In this document: one piece after another, positions 1 to 8,402 of the stretch
How positions within the stretch are numbered: position 1 is the stretch's first letter
Layout: each line of letters begins with the position of its first letter
Source of the DNA: Neobacillus niacini
GTDB taxonomy: Bacteria; Bacillota; Bacilli; Bacillales; Cytobacillaceae
Direction of reading: 5' to 3'
Length of the DNA stretch: 64,000 nucleotides
Assembly: GCF_019749295.1 (NCBI RefSeq)
Contig: NZ_JACWFG010000004.1
Coordinates: 124,001 to 188,000, forward strand
Translations under genes and position numbers: made by a program
The notes under the pieces: model-generated
What the model was told of the DNA's origin: nothing
Databases searched by the model: none
What the model saw: only the letters and a program-made list of their open reading frames with translations

Positions 1-62
1 CTGTCGAAGAAGAAGCAGAAATGATGATGGAGGAAAATGAAACCAATCAGATGAAGAAATAG
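1..62 (+). CDS. 3' end of an unidentified gene (partial)
   Basis: The frame entering the window is open and ends at a TAG at 60-62. The readable tail is rich in Glu, Met and Asn (EEEAEMMMEENETNQMKK). The next gene's ribosome site begins within 10 bases, so the two are probably co-transcribed. Too little is present to name the product. Confidence 0.4.
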   Translation, partial: VEEEAEMMMEENETNQMKK

Positions 63-86
63 AAATTATTTGAGGTGGCAGGGAAA

Positions 87-971
87 ATGAGGGAATCCTT
101 AGCTAAGAAAATTGCCTGGGTTAGTGTAATCAGTAATATCATCTTAACAATGGGGAAACTTTTCATCGGGTGGTATGGGAATAGTGACGCTGTTTTTGCA
201 GATGGAATCCATTCTGCTGCTGATGTTTTTGCTTCTGTGATTGTTTTATTGGTTATTAAACTTGCTAATAAACCTGCAGATAAAGAACATCCCTATGGCC
301 ATGGAAAAGCAGAGGTTATTGTTTCCGGTATCGTTGGAATTTTACTATTCCTCGTTTCCATATATGTTGTTTATGAAGGAGTCGCTGGTTTCTTTCATGA
401 AGTAGAAACACCAAGCTACTTAGCCATGTGGGTAGCGATTATTTCTTATGTGACAAAGATTATTTTGTACCGTTCATCATTAACGGTGGCACAGGAGCAT
501 AATAGTAAGGCAATTGAAGCCATTGCATTCGACCACAAAGCGGATATTGCGGCTTCAATTGCAGCGGCTGTCGGCGTCCTCCTTTCCATAGTGGGCGAAC
601 GCTTTGATATTTTCATTCTTCATTACGGAGATAAAGCAGCAAGTATATTTGTAGCCTACTTAATTTTTAAAATCTCAAAAGAAATGTTAACGGAAGCTTT
701 TGATATCCTGCTCGAAAGAAACATTGACGCCGAGACACTTCAGGAATACATTAATGTAGTGAATGAATTCCAAGAGGTAAAAAGGATTGATCGAATTAGA
801 GCGAGGGAACATGGTCACTATGTTTTAGTGGATCTTAGAATTTCAATTGACCATTATAAAACCATTAAAGAGGGACATGATCTGGCAAAATTAATTAAAG
901 GCAGAATGATGGAGAAATATGACAATATCGAAGAGGTGCTCATTCACTTAAATCCTTATTTTCCCGAATAA
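87..971 (+). CDS. Cation diffusion facilitator (CDF) family divalent metal exporter
   Basis: This is a 294-aa membrane protein of the CDF family, which exports divalent cations such as Mn, Zn or Fe in exchange for protons. The signature metal sites are visible: DGIHSAAD at about residues 39-46 in the second membrane segment and DHKAD at about 149-153 in the fifth, with the family motif HPYGHGK at 68-74. The last 85 residues form the usual soluble C-terminal dimerisation domain. I start it at ATG 87, because the GAGGTGG ribosome site at 72-78 overlaps the upstream GTG at 75. The metal cannot be decided by eye; Bacillus members of this type often move manganese. Confidence 0.9.
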   Translation: MRESLAKKIAWVSVISNIILTMGKLFIGWYGNSDAVFADGIHSAADVFASVIVLLVIKLANKPADKEHPYGHGKAEVIVSGIVGILLFLVSIYVVYEGVAGFFHEVETPSYLAMWVAIISYVTKIILYRSSLTVAQEHNSKAIEAIAFDHKADIAASIAAAVGVLLSIVGERFDIFILHYGDKAASIFVAYLIFKISKEMLTEAFDILLERNIDAETLQEYINVVNEFQEVKRIDRIRAREHGHYVLVDLRISIDHYKTIKEGHDLAKLIKGRMMEKYDNIEEVLIHLNPYFPE

Positions 972-1041
972 ATCTTGTTTGTGCTTTTTTATGTTTGGGT
1001 TTATGATTATGAAGTAATTAATTATAGAGGAGTTGATATTT

Positions 1042-1137
1042 TTGAGTTATGCAATAGACCCGGACCCGAGTAGGATGGGGGAAGTCAGTGTTATCTTTGA
1101 ATTGGATTCTTCAGGAATATCAGCTCTAAAAAGGTAG
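1042..1137 (+). CDS. Possible 31-aa small protein
   Basis: A TTG start at 1042 follows a GAGGAG ribosome site (about 1027-1032) at acceptable spacing. The short frame (MSYAIDPDPSRMGEVSVIFE...) ends at TAG 1137, forty bases before corA. I recognise no family. The only support is the ribosome site and its position between two genes; it may be a chance frame or a leader peptide of corA. Confidence 0.3.
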   Translation: MSYAIDPDPSRMGEVSVIFELDSSGISALKR

Positions 1138-1176
1138 TTTGGCTTCCTCAGAAAAAGTGAGTGAGGAGGTTTTATC

Positions 1177-2115
1177 ATGTTGGAGATTTATAAAAGCACC
1201 GAGACAAAGATGCTAGAACAGGTTGATAAAGTTTCAAAGGGCTGCTGGATAAATATGTATGCCCCAACCGAAGAAGAAATTAACAGAGTGGCCAGCGAAA
1301 CGAATATCTATGTTGATTTTATAAGAGACGCCCTTGATGACGAGGAACGTCCAAGAATTGAGCGTGAAGATGGGCAGGTTTATATCATTGTGGATTATCC
1401 TTATATTACACATGATGACGCAGGATTCCCTATCTATGAGACCATTCCAATTGGAATCGTGTTAACCGATGAATGTATTATCACGGTATCGTTAAAGGAT
1501 ACCCCCATCTTAGAAGTTTTTAAGAATAATAAAATAAAAGAGTTTTATACCTTTAAAAAAAATAGGTTTGCCCTTCAAATTCTGGCTATTATTACATCTT
1601 ATTATCTTCGTTATCTAAAGCAGATTAATAAACGAACAAATGAAATCGAGCGGGAACTTCACCAATCGATGAAAAATAAAGAATTGTATGCGTTTCTTGC
1701 TTTAGAAAAGAGTCTTGTCTATTTCACCACTTCATTAAAATCAAATAAAGTCGTCTTAGATAAAATTCTTCGTTTTAGTTATATAAAAATGTACGAAGAA
1801 GATAAAGATTTATTAGAAGATGTAATGATTGAAAAGATTCAGGCAATTGAAATGGCTGAGACATACAGCTCAATTTTGAGCGGGATGATGGATGCTTTTG
1901 CTTCTATTATTTCTAATAACGTAAATATCGTTATGAAATTCTTAACATCCTTCACGATCATACTTTCGTTTCCAACGATTGTATTTAGTTTTTATGGAAT
2001 GAATGTTGATTTGCCGCTGCAAAATAGTCCGCATGCCTTTTGGATATCCATATCCGTTGCATGTGTATTATCGACTTTAACTGCTTTGATTTTTTGGAAA
2101 AAGAAATATTTCTAA
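1177..2115 (+). CDS. corA: CorA family magnesium/cobalt channel
   Basis: This 312-aa protein has the CorA layout: a soluble N-terminal domain, a long helical stalk (about residues 140-240) and two C-terminal membrane helices. The invariant pore motif GMN sits at about residues 274-276 (YGMNVDLP) at the end of the first helix, and a basic KKKYF tail follows the second. Family members form homopentameric channels that take up Mg2+ (sometimes Co2+ or Ni2+). The start has an AGGAGG site directly upstream, and a strong terminator follows the stop, so it probably ends a transcript. Confidence 0.9.
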   Translation: MLEIYKSTETKMLEQVDKVSKGCWINMYAPTEEEINRVASETNIYVDFIRDALDDEERPRIEREDGQVYIIVDYPYITHDDAGFPIYETIPIGIVLTDECIITVSLKDTPILEVFKNNKIKEFYTFKKNRFALQILAIITSYYLRYLKQINKRTNEIERELHQSMKNKELYAFLALEKSLVYFTTSLKSNKVVLDKILRFSYIKMYEEDKDLLEDVMIEKIQAIEMAETYSSILSGMMDAFASIISNNVNIVMKFLTSFTIILSFPTIVFSFYGMNVDLPLQNSPHAFWISISVACVLSTLTALIFWKKKYF

Positions 2116-2137
2116 ACTGCATACATGTGAAATGTTA

Positions 2138-2170
2138 GAGGCTCTGAAGTAAAACTTCAGGGCCTTTTTT
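2138..2170 (+). terminator. Intrinsic terminator after corA
   Basis: GGCTCTGAAGT and ACTTCAGGGCC pair around a short A-rich loop and are followed by six T residues. Confidence 0.85.
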
Positions 2171-2292
2171 AACGTGAATCGAAAAAATTTCCCAATCTTT
2201 CTAGGTAGATTTTCATTTCTTTATTCTGAAAATTCTAAATAAAATAGAGAAACAGGTCCAAGCCTGGAGTTGAAAAGTAGGGGAGAATGTGG

Positions 2293-3558
2293 ATGAAAAA
2301 GAGAAAAGTAGTAGGAGCAACTGTACTTAGCATCGTAATGGGAGTATCTATGTTTGCAACAGGCGCATTCGGTCAGCAGCCCAATAGCCAGGACGAAACT
2401 TTCCGGGTTATCATACAAGGCCCATCCGCAGCTAAAGCACAGGCAAAGAAGAATGTGGGGGTTCGTTGGGACTTTGGGTCGGAAGGTTTCACTACAACTG
2501 TAAACAGCAAGCAATATCAAGCACTTTTGAAAAATAAAAACTTAAATATTGAGAGAGTGGAGGAAGTCCAGCTTACGCCAAGTAAAGAAGCTGCGGCTAA
2601 GCCAGGAGGTTCCACTAAATCGGGTCCAAGTGATCAAACACCATGGGGAATTCAAGCCATTTATAATGATGCTGCTATTCAATCAACATCCGGAGGAAAT
2701 GGTATTAAGGTCGCAGTTCTTGATACAGGAGCCAATACCAGTCATGCTGATTTAACAGGCAGAATAGAGCAATGTAAGGATTTCACACAAAATAAATCAC
2801 CGCTGATCAATGGCAGCTGTTCAGATGGAAATGGCCATGGTACGCATGTTGCGGGTACTGTACTAGCGGACGGCGGCAGTAATGGACAAGGAATATACGG
2901 TGTGGCGCCAGAAGCAGACTTATGGGCATACAAGGTATTAAATAACCGTGGATCTGGCTACTCAGATGATATTGCTTCTGCCATTCGTAATGCTGCTGAT
3001 GAGGCAGTGAGAACGGGTTCAAAAGTAATTATTTCAATGTCGTTAGGGTCAAGCGGAAAAGACTCCTTAATATCAAGTGCTGTTGATTACGCCTATGGTA
3101 AAGGAGTACTAGTTATTGCGGCGGCTGGAAATGATGGACCAACAAGCAACACCATTGGCTATCCTGGCGCACTTGTTAATGCTGTAGCCGTAGCAGCTTT
3201 AGAAGATGTTCAGCAAAACGGTACCTATCGTGTCGCTGACTTTTCTTCACGGGGGAATCCAGCAACTGATGGAGATTATGTGATTCAAGAGCGTGATGTT
3301 GAGGTCTCTGCACCAGGCAGAGCCATTGAATCTACATGGCATGATGGTTCCTATAACACTATCAGCGGTACGTCAATGGCTACACCGCATGTATCAGGTC
3401 TAGCTGCTAAAATTTGGGCTGACAATCCATCCATGTCTCACACGCAGCTTCGTAAAGAACTGCAAGACCGTGCAAAGCTTTATGATATTAAAGGTGGAAC
3501 AGGGGCTGCAACGGGCGATGATTATGCGTCGGGTTATGGTTTCCCGAGGGTAAGATAA
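2293..3558 (+). CDS. Secreted subtilisin-like (S8) serine protease
   Basis: This is a 421-aa preproprotease. Residues 1-27 are a signal peptide (KKRK, hydrophobic core, AFG before QQ). Residues about 35-100 resemble an I9-type propeptide, and the rest is the S8 catalytic domain. The triad is Asp144 (AVLDTG), His182 (GHGTHVAG) and Ser361 (GTSMATPHVSG), with oxyanion Asn280 (AAAGNDGP), so the enzyme should be active. ATG 2293 is preferred over ATG 2287 because it is better spaced from the GGGGAG site. There is no C-terminal extension, so it should be released. The RNPP-type quorum-sensing pair immediately downstream may control it, as NprR controls a protease in other bacilli; this is inference. 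Confidence 0.93.
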   Translation: MKKRKVVGATVLSIVMGVSMFATGAFGQQPNSQDETFRVIIQGPSAAKAQAKKNVGVRWDFGSEGFTTTVNSKQYQALLKNKNLNIERVEEVQLTPSKEAAAKPGGSTKSGPSDQTPWGIQAIYNDAAIQSTSGGNGIKVAVLDTGANTSHADLTGRIEQCKDFTQNKSPLINGSCSDGNGHGTHVAGTVLADGGSNGQGIYGVAPEADLWAYKVLNNRGSGYSDDIASAIRNAADEAVRTGSKVIISMSLGSSGKDSLISSAVDYAYGKGVLVIAAAGNDGPTSNTIGYPGALVNAVAVAALEDVQQNGTYRVADFSSRGNPATDGDYVIQERDVEVSAPGRAIESTWHDGSYNTISGTSMATPHVSGLAAKIWADNPSMSHTQLRKELQDRAKLYDIKGGTGAATGDDYASGYGFPRVR

Positions 3559-3561
3559 TAA

Positions 3562-3599
3562 GAAAAGCCATCTGCTTATTGCGAACAGATGGCTTTTCT
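3562..3599 (+). terminator. Intrinsic terminator after the S8 protease
   Basis: GAAAAGCCATCTG pairs with CAGATGGCTTTTC across an 11-base loop. The A-rich and T-rich flanks could let it act in both directions. Confidence 0.85.
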
Positions 3600-3705
3600 A
3601 TTCTAGTTGATAATATTTTAAATAGTCTGAACAAATAAGTGGAAGAGGCGATAGCATTGGTATAAAATAGGAAATAAGGAAGAGCTTCTAGAGGGTGGTT
3701 ATGTT

Positions 3706-4929
3706 ATGGAATTTGGGCCATTAATAAAATATTACAGAACCCAAAAAGGGATCACGCAAAAAGAACTTGCGGCTGGAATTTGCTCTATCCCTCATTTAAG
3801 TAAAATTGAAAACAACTCAAAAGATGCAAATGAAGAGACTATTTCCTTATTGCTGGCAAGGCTTGCGGTCAGCTTTGAAGAAATGGAGGAAAAAGAAGAG
3901 TTAATTAAAACCCTATTGAGAGACTTTGGTGAAAAAATTAACTTTTATTTACGAGACGAAATTGAAGAAATCTATCAAAAGTTAAAACAAATTGAACATG
4001 TCATTCCTTTCTCTGCTCATATGTATTCATACGAATTATATAAATATCGCTATCTATTATTCAAGGGATTACTATCAGAAGCTGAAGTACAGCGAGACAT
4101 ATTACATAAACAAAAGAAAAATTTTTCCCAACATGAGAAGTATTTATTTCGTTACTATAATGCTGTATTTTTAATATTGAAGGGACAGTATAGAAAAGCA
4201 GATGCCATCTTCGATGAACTATTTGTAGAAAACAACCATGAATCTGTAAATGGCGAATTTCTTTACCACTGGACATTTGTAAAAAGCTCACTTGATCAAC
4301 CCGGTCATGCTATCCACTTTGGCAAACAGGCGCTGCAAATTTTTATGAACCAGCATAACTTCTATCGCATTCTTCATACATTAATGGTCCTGGGTATTAA
4401 CTATTCTCGTTCTAGTATTTACGAGGAAGCTCAGGTCTGCTTTAACCATTTAATAAGGAATGCAGAACTGCTTAAAGAAGAAAAAATACTTCCGCAAATC
4501 TATCATAATATGGGCTACTTGCAGAATAGAATGAATAACGTAAAGGATGCATTACGGTATTATGAAAAAAGTCTTTCTTTACAGCCTATAAAAAATCAGC
4601 ATTATTACGTCACTTTATATGCAATGGGCGAATTATATTACAATTTAGATTTAATAGAAAAGGCAAAGGAATGTTTCCAACATGTCAAATCTCTATCCAA
4701 GGAGATTGTTGGCGTGAAAAAACAAAGTCTTTTGTCTAGTTTTTACCTCACTCATATGGAATCTCCTGAAAAAGCAATGAAATTCCTAGAAGCAAAGGTT
4801 ATTCCTTATTTGGAGAGTGCAAAAGAACATAAGGACGATTTAACTCGATATTACAAACTGCTTTCAGAGCATCACAATCAAAATGGAAGGTACTTTGAGG
4901 CAGTAAATTATCTATCTAAAATTACTTGA
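3706..4929 (+). CDS. RNPP-type (PlcR/NprR-like) peptide-responsive regulator, HTH plus TPR
   Basis: This is a 407-aa protein with an N-terminal XRE helix-turn-helix (about residues 5-60; YYRTQKGITQKELA...HLSKIE). A long all-helical TPR array (about 100-400; for example YHNMGYLQNRMNNVKDALRY) follows. That is the architecture of the RNPP receptors (Rgg, NprR, PlcR, PrgX), which bind a re-imported peptide in the TPR groove and then change DNA binding. A small secreted-peptide gene starts 11 bases downstream of its stop, the standard receptor-pheromone arrangement. Length is closer to NprR (about 420 aa) than PlcR (about 285 aa). Targets are not visible; the upstream protease is a candidate. Confidence 0.85.
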   Translation: MEFGPLIKYYRTQKGITQKELAAGICSIPHLSKIENNSKDANEETISLLLARLAVSFEEMEEKEELIKTLLRDFGEKINFYLRDEIEEIYQKLKQIEHVIPFSAHMYSYELYKYRYLLFKGLLSEAEVQRDILHKQKKNFSQHEKYLFRYYNAVFLILKGQYRKADAIFDELFVENNHESVNGEFLYHWTFVKSSLDQPGHAIHFGKQALQIFMNQHNFYRILHTLMVLGINYSRSSIYEEAQVCFNHLIRNAELLKEEKILPQIYHNMGYLQNRMNNVKDALRYYEKSLSLQPIKNQHYYVTLYAMGELYYNLDLIEKAKECFQHVKSLSKEIVGVKKQSLLSSFYLTHMESPEKAMKFLEAKVIPYLESAKEHKDDLTRYYKLLSEHHNQNGRYFEAVNYLSKIT

Positions 4930-4940
4930 GGAGGAAGAAA

Positions 4941-5093
4941 ATGAAAAAGTCAATTATACTTGTCGCGTTCTCTTTACTTGTTCTTTTATCACCTGCTGCA
5001 AAGGATGTAAGCAGTCCGTCTTCTTCAAATGAACTTGCTGCGAAGAGCATTAATTATCAACATGCTGACCCAATACACCCGCCGGTCGGATGA
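4941..5093 (+). CDS. Secreted pro-peptide pheromone of the RNPP regulator
   Basis: This 50-aa ORF starts with KK, then a hydrophobic stretch (IILVAFSLLVLLSP), giving an export signal. A Ser-rich linker follows and the tail is HADPIHPPVG. Export signal, linker and a short C-terminal Pro-rich tail match Phr/PapR/NprX precursors, whose last 5-10 residues become the signal after extracellular cleavage and Opp re-import. The AGGAGGAAG ribosome site overlaps the end of the regulator gene, so the two are coupled, and a terminator follows directly. The mature form is probably within the last 7-8 residues (for example PIHPPVG), but that is inference. Confidence 0.8.
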   Translation: MKKSIILVAFSLLVLLSPAAKDVSSPSSSNELAAKSINYQHADPIHPPVG

Positions 5094-5095
5094 TT

Positions 5096-5140
5096 AAAAA
5101 ATCCTTTTAGACAATTTTACTGTCTAAAAGGATTTTTTTT
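5096..5140 (+). terminator. Intrinsic terminator of the quorum-sensing pair
   Basis: AATCCTTTTAGACA pairs with TGTCTAAAAGGATT across a short loop and is followed by a run of T. Confidence 0.9.
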
Positions 5141-5200
5141 TATTAAATTCAAAAATTAGGGAAAAGTAATTCATATGTGTTCAACAAGGAGGAAGATATT

Positions 5201-5611
5201 ATGAAATCTTTTGTGGTTGGTTTTCACCAAGAAGACAATGTGGATTCTATGCAGATTCAAAAGCTAAGCCAAGAGGACTTTGAGAAAGCAACAGAAGGGG
5301 GCACAAGGCATCTCTTCGATTTAGACACGAATATTGGTTTTTTTGTCTTTTTTGACGCTGAGGACGCTGATGGTGATGTGTCATATATGGTGCTTCAATA
5401 TGAGGATCCAACTGGTGAAGAAGGAAGTGAAGATCCTGTCGGCTGCTATTCCTTCCAGTTAAAGGACTTTTATGAGTTTACAGCCCTATATCTAAATGAT
5501 CTTGAATTTAATGAAGAGGTAAGCGAAGAGGAAGAAGATTATGGACCGATACACCATCTAGCACACCTTCTATATCACGTTATTGAAGAAGGAAAGGATT
5601 TAGAGGTATAG
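5201..5611 (+). CDS. Small acidic cytosolic protein of unknown function
   Basis: This 136-aa protein has no signal peptide or membrane segment and is strongly acidic (for example EEVSEEEEDYG near residue 110). I do not recognise a family. The start at ATG 5201 is chosen because AAGGAGGAA lies just upstream; the in-frame ATG at 5177 has no ribosome site. It lies between two terminators and so appears to be a single-gene transcript. Confidence 0.75.
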   Translation: MKSFVVGFHQEDNVDSMQIQKLSQEDFEKATEGGTRHLFDLDTNIGFFVFFDAEDADGDVSYMVLQYEDPTGEEGSEDPVGCYSFQLKDFYEFTALYLNDLEFNEEVSEEEEDYGPIHHLAHLLYHVIEEGKDLEV

Positions 5612-5641
5612 TGTTAAGACTAGGACTCTAAAAGGGGCAAG

Positions 5642-5670
5642 GCTGTCGAGAAGGTCTCGACAGCTATTTT
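5642..5670 (+). terminator. Intrinsic terminator
   Basis: GCTGTCGAGA and TCTCGACAGC form a perfect 10-bp stem with a 3-base loop, followed by TATTTT. It ends the transcript of the acidic protein gene. Confidence 0.85.
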
Positions 5671-5674
5671 ATAA

Positions 5675-5953
5675 CGATTAGTTCTTAAGAAGGCGGATGA
5701 AGGACAAATCTGTCTGGTAGCGTGACCGATTAGTCCTTAAGAAGGCGGATGAAGGACAAATCTGTGAGGCAGAGCGGACGATTAGTCCTTAAGAAGGCGG
5801 ATGAAGGACAAATCCGTCTGGCAGAGCGGACGATTAGTCCTTAAGAAGCCAGATGAAGGACAAATCTGTCAGTCAGAGCGAATGATTAGTCCTTAAGAAG
5901 CCAGATGAAGGACAAATCCGTCAGGCTGAGCGGACAATTTGTCCTCAAATAGC
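5675..5953. repeat. Tandem array of a 52-bp palindromic unit (five copies plus a partial sixth)
   Basis: Units begin at about 5675, 5727, 5779, 5831 and 5883, exactly 52 bases apart, with a partial unit from 5935. Each carries ATTAGTCCTT, then GGCGGATG or CCAGATG, then AAGGACAAAT, so the ends of this half are nearly inverted repeats and can fold. The spacer (TCTGTCTGGCAGAGCGGA) varies more. No frame is conserved and the array lies between two convergent genes, so this is non-coding intergenic repeat DNA. Confidence 0.9.
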
Positions 5954-5983
5954 AACTAGAATATTTAAGAGTAAACTCTAAGA

Positions 5984-6019
5984 AAATAAAAAAATGCCGA
6001 GAAATATCCTTTCTCGACA
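5984..6019 (-). terminator. Intrinsic terminator of the FAD oxidoreductase gene
   Basis: Read on the minus strand, TGTCGAGAAA pairs with TTTCTCGGCA over a 5-base loop and runs into a T-rich tract. Confidence 0.8.
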
Positions 6020-6055
6020 TTCTGCCCCCCTAAAAAGGGGCTTTGTTATTTAAGG

Positions 6056-6619
6056 TTATGCTTTTAATACGTCATGGTCAACATAACGCTCGCCGTTCAA
6101 TTCGCTAACCACATTGATTGCGACTCTCGCTCCGTCACCAGCTGTAACAATGGTATGTACGCTTACACCAGCAACCGTACCAGCTGCCCAAATGCCATCG
6201 ATATTTGTTTTACCTTGAGAATCTACATCAAGGATCGTTTTTACGCGGGGCTCCGTACCTGGCTTAGTAGTTAGACCTGCTTTTTCAGCTACGTCTACTA
6301 GGAAACCTGTAGCAACAATGACATGCTTTGCTTCATAGTCACCGTTTTCAGTTTCCACCTTAAAGCCTTCTCCTGCTTTGCTTATATTTGTAACAGTAGC
6401 TTGGACGATTTCTCCGCCAAATTTAGTTACCTGCTGCTTACCGATTTCAACAAGATCCGGACCAGAGATTTCCAGCACACCATAATGGTTCTCAACCCAG
6501 GCACGCTTTGTAACGGTCTTATCATTATCAAGCACCAACGTTTTCTTTCCTGCTTTAGCAGTCAATAAGGCTGCACTTGCTCCTGCTGGGCCAGCACCAA
6601 TTACAACAACATCCAACAT
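6056..6619 (-). CDS. Half-size FAD-dependent (thioredoxin-reductase-like) oxidoreductase
   Basis: This 187-aa protein begins with a classic FAD-binding Rossmann motif (VVIGAGPAGASAAL). It contains the ATG motif (VIVATG) and ends with the second FAD signature (GIWAAGTVAGVSVHTIVTAG). The central NAD(P)H-binding domain and the CxxC redox pair of thioredoxin reductase (about 310 aa) are both absent, so this is a single FAD domain. I start it at MLDVVV (6619), which has GGAGG at 6627-6631; the longer frame upstream has no ribosome site. The electron donor and acceptor are unknown. Confidence 0.8.
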   Translation of the reverse strand: MLDVVVIGAGPAGASAALLTAKAGKKTLVLDNDKTVTKRAWVENHYGVLEISGPDLVEIGKQQVTKFGGEIVQATVTNISKAGEGFKVETENGDYEAKHVIVATGFLVDVAEKAGLTTKPGTEPRVKTILDVDSQGKTNIDGIWAAGTVAGVSVHTIVTAGDGARVAINVVSELNGERYVDHDVLKA

Positions 6620-6699
6620 GTAAAAACCTCCATTCAAAAATAAATATACAAAAAAAGTGTAACCCAAAGAATCAGAAAAGTAAAAATCACTGCTCAGAA

Positions 6700-6733
6700 T
6701 ATAAAAAAGAACCATCAAAACAAATGATGGTTC
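6700..6733 (-). terminator. Intrinsic terminator of the MFS gene
   Basis: On the minus strand GAACCATCA and TGATGGTTC form a 9-bp stem followed by TTTTTTAT. Confidence 0.85.
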
Positions 6734-6740
6734 AAGTCTA

Positions 6741-7943
6741 TTATTGCTCTTTTACTTTTAAGTATTGCTGGCGTTTCACTTCTGGTTTTCTAACTTGCAG
6801 GAAGTAGTATAGAACTGCTCCAACAAGAACGTAGAAGGCACATAGGAAGTATAAGGAACTAAAATCCATTTTTGCAGCAAGTAATCCCACCAAGAATGAG
6901 CCTAATGCGATACCAATATCATAGATTGATAGAAAAGTAGCAGTAGCTAGACCTCGTTTTCTAGGTGCTGCATTTTGAATGGCGATCGTTTGAAAGGTTG
7001 GGAATACCGTCCCCCATCCTAATCCAATCATTCCGGCTGAAACGAGGAAAGTTATCGCTCCTCCGCTTTGACTTAATACGAACATTCCAGCTGCAAACAA
7101 GATGATGGAAGGAAAAACAATTACATTAGGGCCATATTGATCCAGCCATTTGCCCGTAAATGGTCTCGACATTAATAAGATAATTGCATATACCACAAAG
7201 AAAAGACTTGATACTTCGGCAAGGTTTATTTCATTGGCATAAACCGAAACGAAGGAAAGCAATGCAGAATAAACAATAGCTAAGAAGCTGCCCACAATGG
7301 CAATCGATACAGCTGATGGTTCAATAAAATTTTTAAAAGAAAATGCAGGAAGGACTACTTGGCGGTCATGTTGCTCAGGCTTCTTTAATTTAACTGTTAG
7401 ACCGGTGATAAGTGCCCCGATGGCAACAATGACTGTTAGGATGAACATAATGTTTGCACCCCATTGCTGAATCGCTGTCAGCCCGACAAACGGGCCTAAA
7501 ACCATTGCCATGTTTGTTGACATAACAAAGTATCCCATTCCTTCGCCTCTTCGAGAGCTCGGAATAAGATCTGCAACAATGGCCCCTACTGCGGTAGTCG
7601 CCATTCCAAAGCCTACTCCGTGTAATAGTCGAATGACTAGGAAGCCTGTTACCGATTGGGGGATAAAGTATAAAAGGGAAGCAGCTGCAAAAATAATAAG
7701 TGCAGTTAATAGCACCTTTTTATTGCTTCCTCGTTCAAGCCATAGCCCGGCAAGCGGACGTGATATGATGGCAGAAAGTAAGAATACGGTCGTCATTAAT
7801 CCTGCCTGAGAAGCATTACTGTCAAATTCCTGTAAAGCATAAATAGGCAGAGTTACAAGCAGGATATAAAACGTTAAGAATAGAAAAAAGTTACTAAAGG
7901 AAATATTAATAAAATCCTTCGTCCATAATTTAGGTTTGTTCAT
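6741..7943 (-). CDS. MFS drug/metabolite efflux transporter
   Basis: This 401-aa protein has about 12 hydrophobic segments and the MFS loop motif between helices 2 and 3 (SRPLAGLWLERGSNKK), repeated in weaker form in the second half (SRPFTGKWLDQYG). The start at 7943 has an AAAGGAG site at good spacing; the longer reading to 7979 overlaps the upstream gene without a site. It lies 14 bases behind a MarR gene in one operon, so it is probably an exporter induced when MarR releases a ligand-sensitive operator. The substrate cannot be told from sequence. Confidence 0.88.
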   Translation of the reverse strand: MNKPKLWTKDFINISFSNFFLFLTFYILLVTLPIYALQEFDSNASQAGLMTTVFLLSAIISRPLAGLWLERGSNKKVLLTALIIFAAASLLYFIPQSVTGFLVIRLLHGVGFGMATTAVGAIVADLIPSSRRGEGMGYFVMSTNMAMVLGPFVGLTAIQQWGANIMFILTVIVAIGALITGLTVKLKKPEQHDRQVVLPAFSFKNFIEPSAVSIAIVGSFLAIVYSALLSFVSVYANEINLAEVSSLFFVVYAIILLMSRPFTGKWLDQYGPNVIVFPSIILFAAGMFVLSQSGGAITFLVSAGMIGLGWGTVFPTFQTIAIQNAAPRKRGLATATFLSIYDIGIALGSFLVGLLAAKMDFSSLYFLCAFYVLVGAVLYYFLQVRKPEVKRQQYLKVKEQ

Positions 7944-7957
7944 TCTATGCACTCCTT

Positions 7958-8368
7958 TTACAATAGCTGTTTTAACCAAACACTTTGCAAGTTAGTTAAT
8001 TCAAGTTGTGAGGATTCTGGAAAATTCTTTAATAATGTCTGGTTGCACTGGGTAACAGCATGTTCCCACTTTGGAAATTCCTTGACTGCTTCCTCCGTTA
8101 ATTGAATATACTTCTCACGTTTGTCTTTTCCTGGTATTTGTTTAACATACCCTTGTTTTACAAGCCGTTGAATGGTACGAGTCATCGGAGGAGCCTCGAC
8201 AAATAGATATTCAGAGAGTTCTTTTTGAGTTAGTGAGCCTTTGGTATGTAAAACAAAAAGGACTGACCATTGTGCACTATATAAACCAAATGGTTTTAAA
8301 GCATCATTAAGTCTATTGGTCAATTGGCGGGAAAGTTGATGAAGAGTATGAAATAATTCGTGGGTCAA
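7958..8368 (-). CDS. MarR family transcriptional repressor
   Basis: This 136-aa winged-helix protein has the MarR layout: an N-terminal dimer helix, a helix-turn-helix (GSLTQKELSEYLFVEAPPMTRT, residues about 44-65) and a wing containing DKREKYIQLTEEA. The start is TTG at 8368, nine bases from GGAG; no ATG is available. It is first in a two-gene operon with the MFS exporter. A strong sigma-A promoter with two palindromes over its core lies just upstream, so it most likely represses itself and the exporter. Confidence 0.88.
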   Translation of the reverse strand: MTHELFHTLHQLSRQLTNRLNDALKPFGLYSAQWSVLFVLHTKGSLTQKELSEYLFVEAPPMTRTIQRLVKQGYVKQIPGKDKREKYIQLTEEAVKEFPKWEHAVTQCNQTLLKNFPESSQLELTNLQSVWLKQLL

Positions 8369-8402
8369 ATAGGTTCACTCCAAATATTAATATATGCACA
8401 TT

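Noticed and set aside
4061..4291. 76-codon minus-strand ORF inside the RNPP regulator
   Set aside because: Antisense shadow of a clear gene; no ribosome site and no protein signature.
5675..5953. CRISPR array
   Set aside because: Units are contiguous 52-bp repeats with no distinct spacers of constant length and no cas genes nearby.
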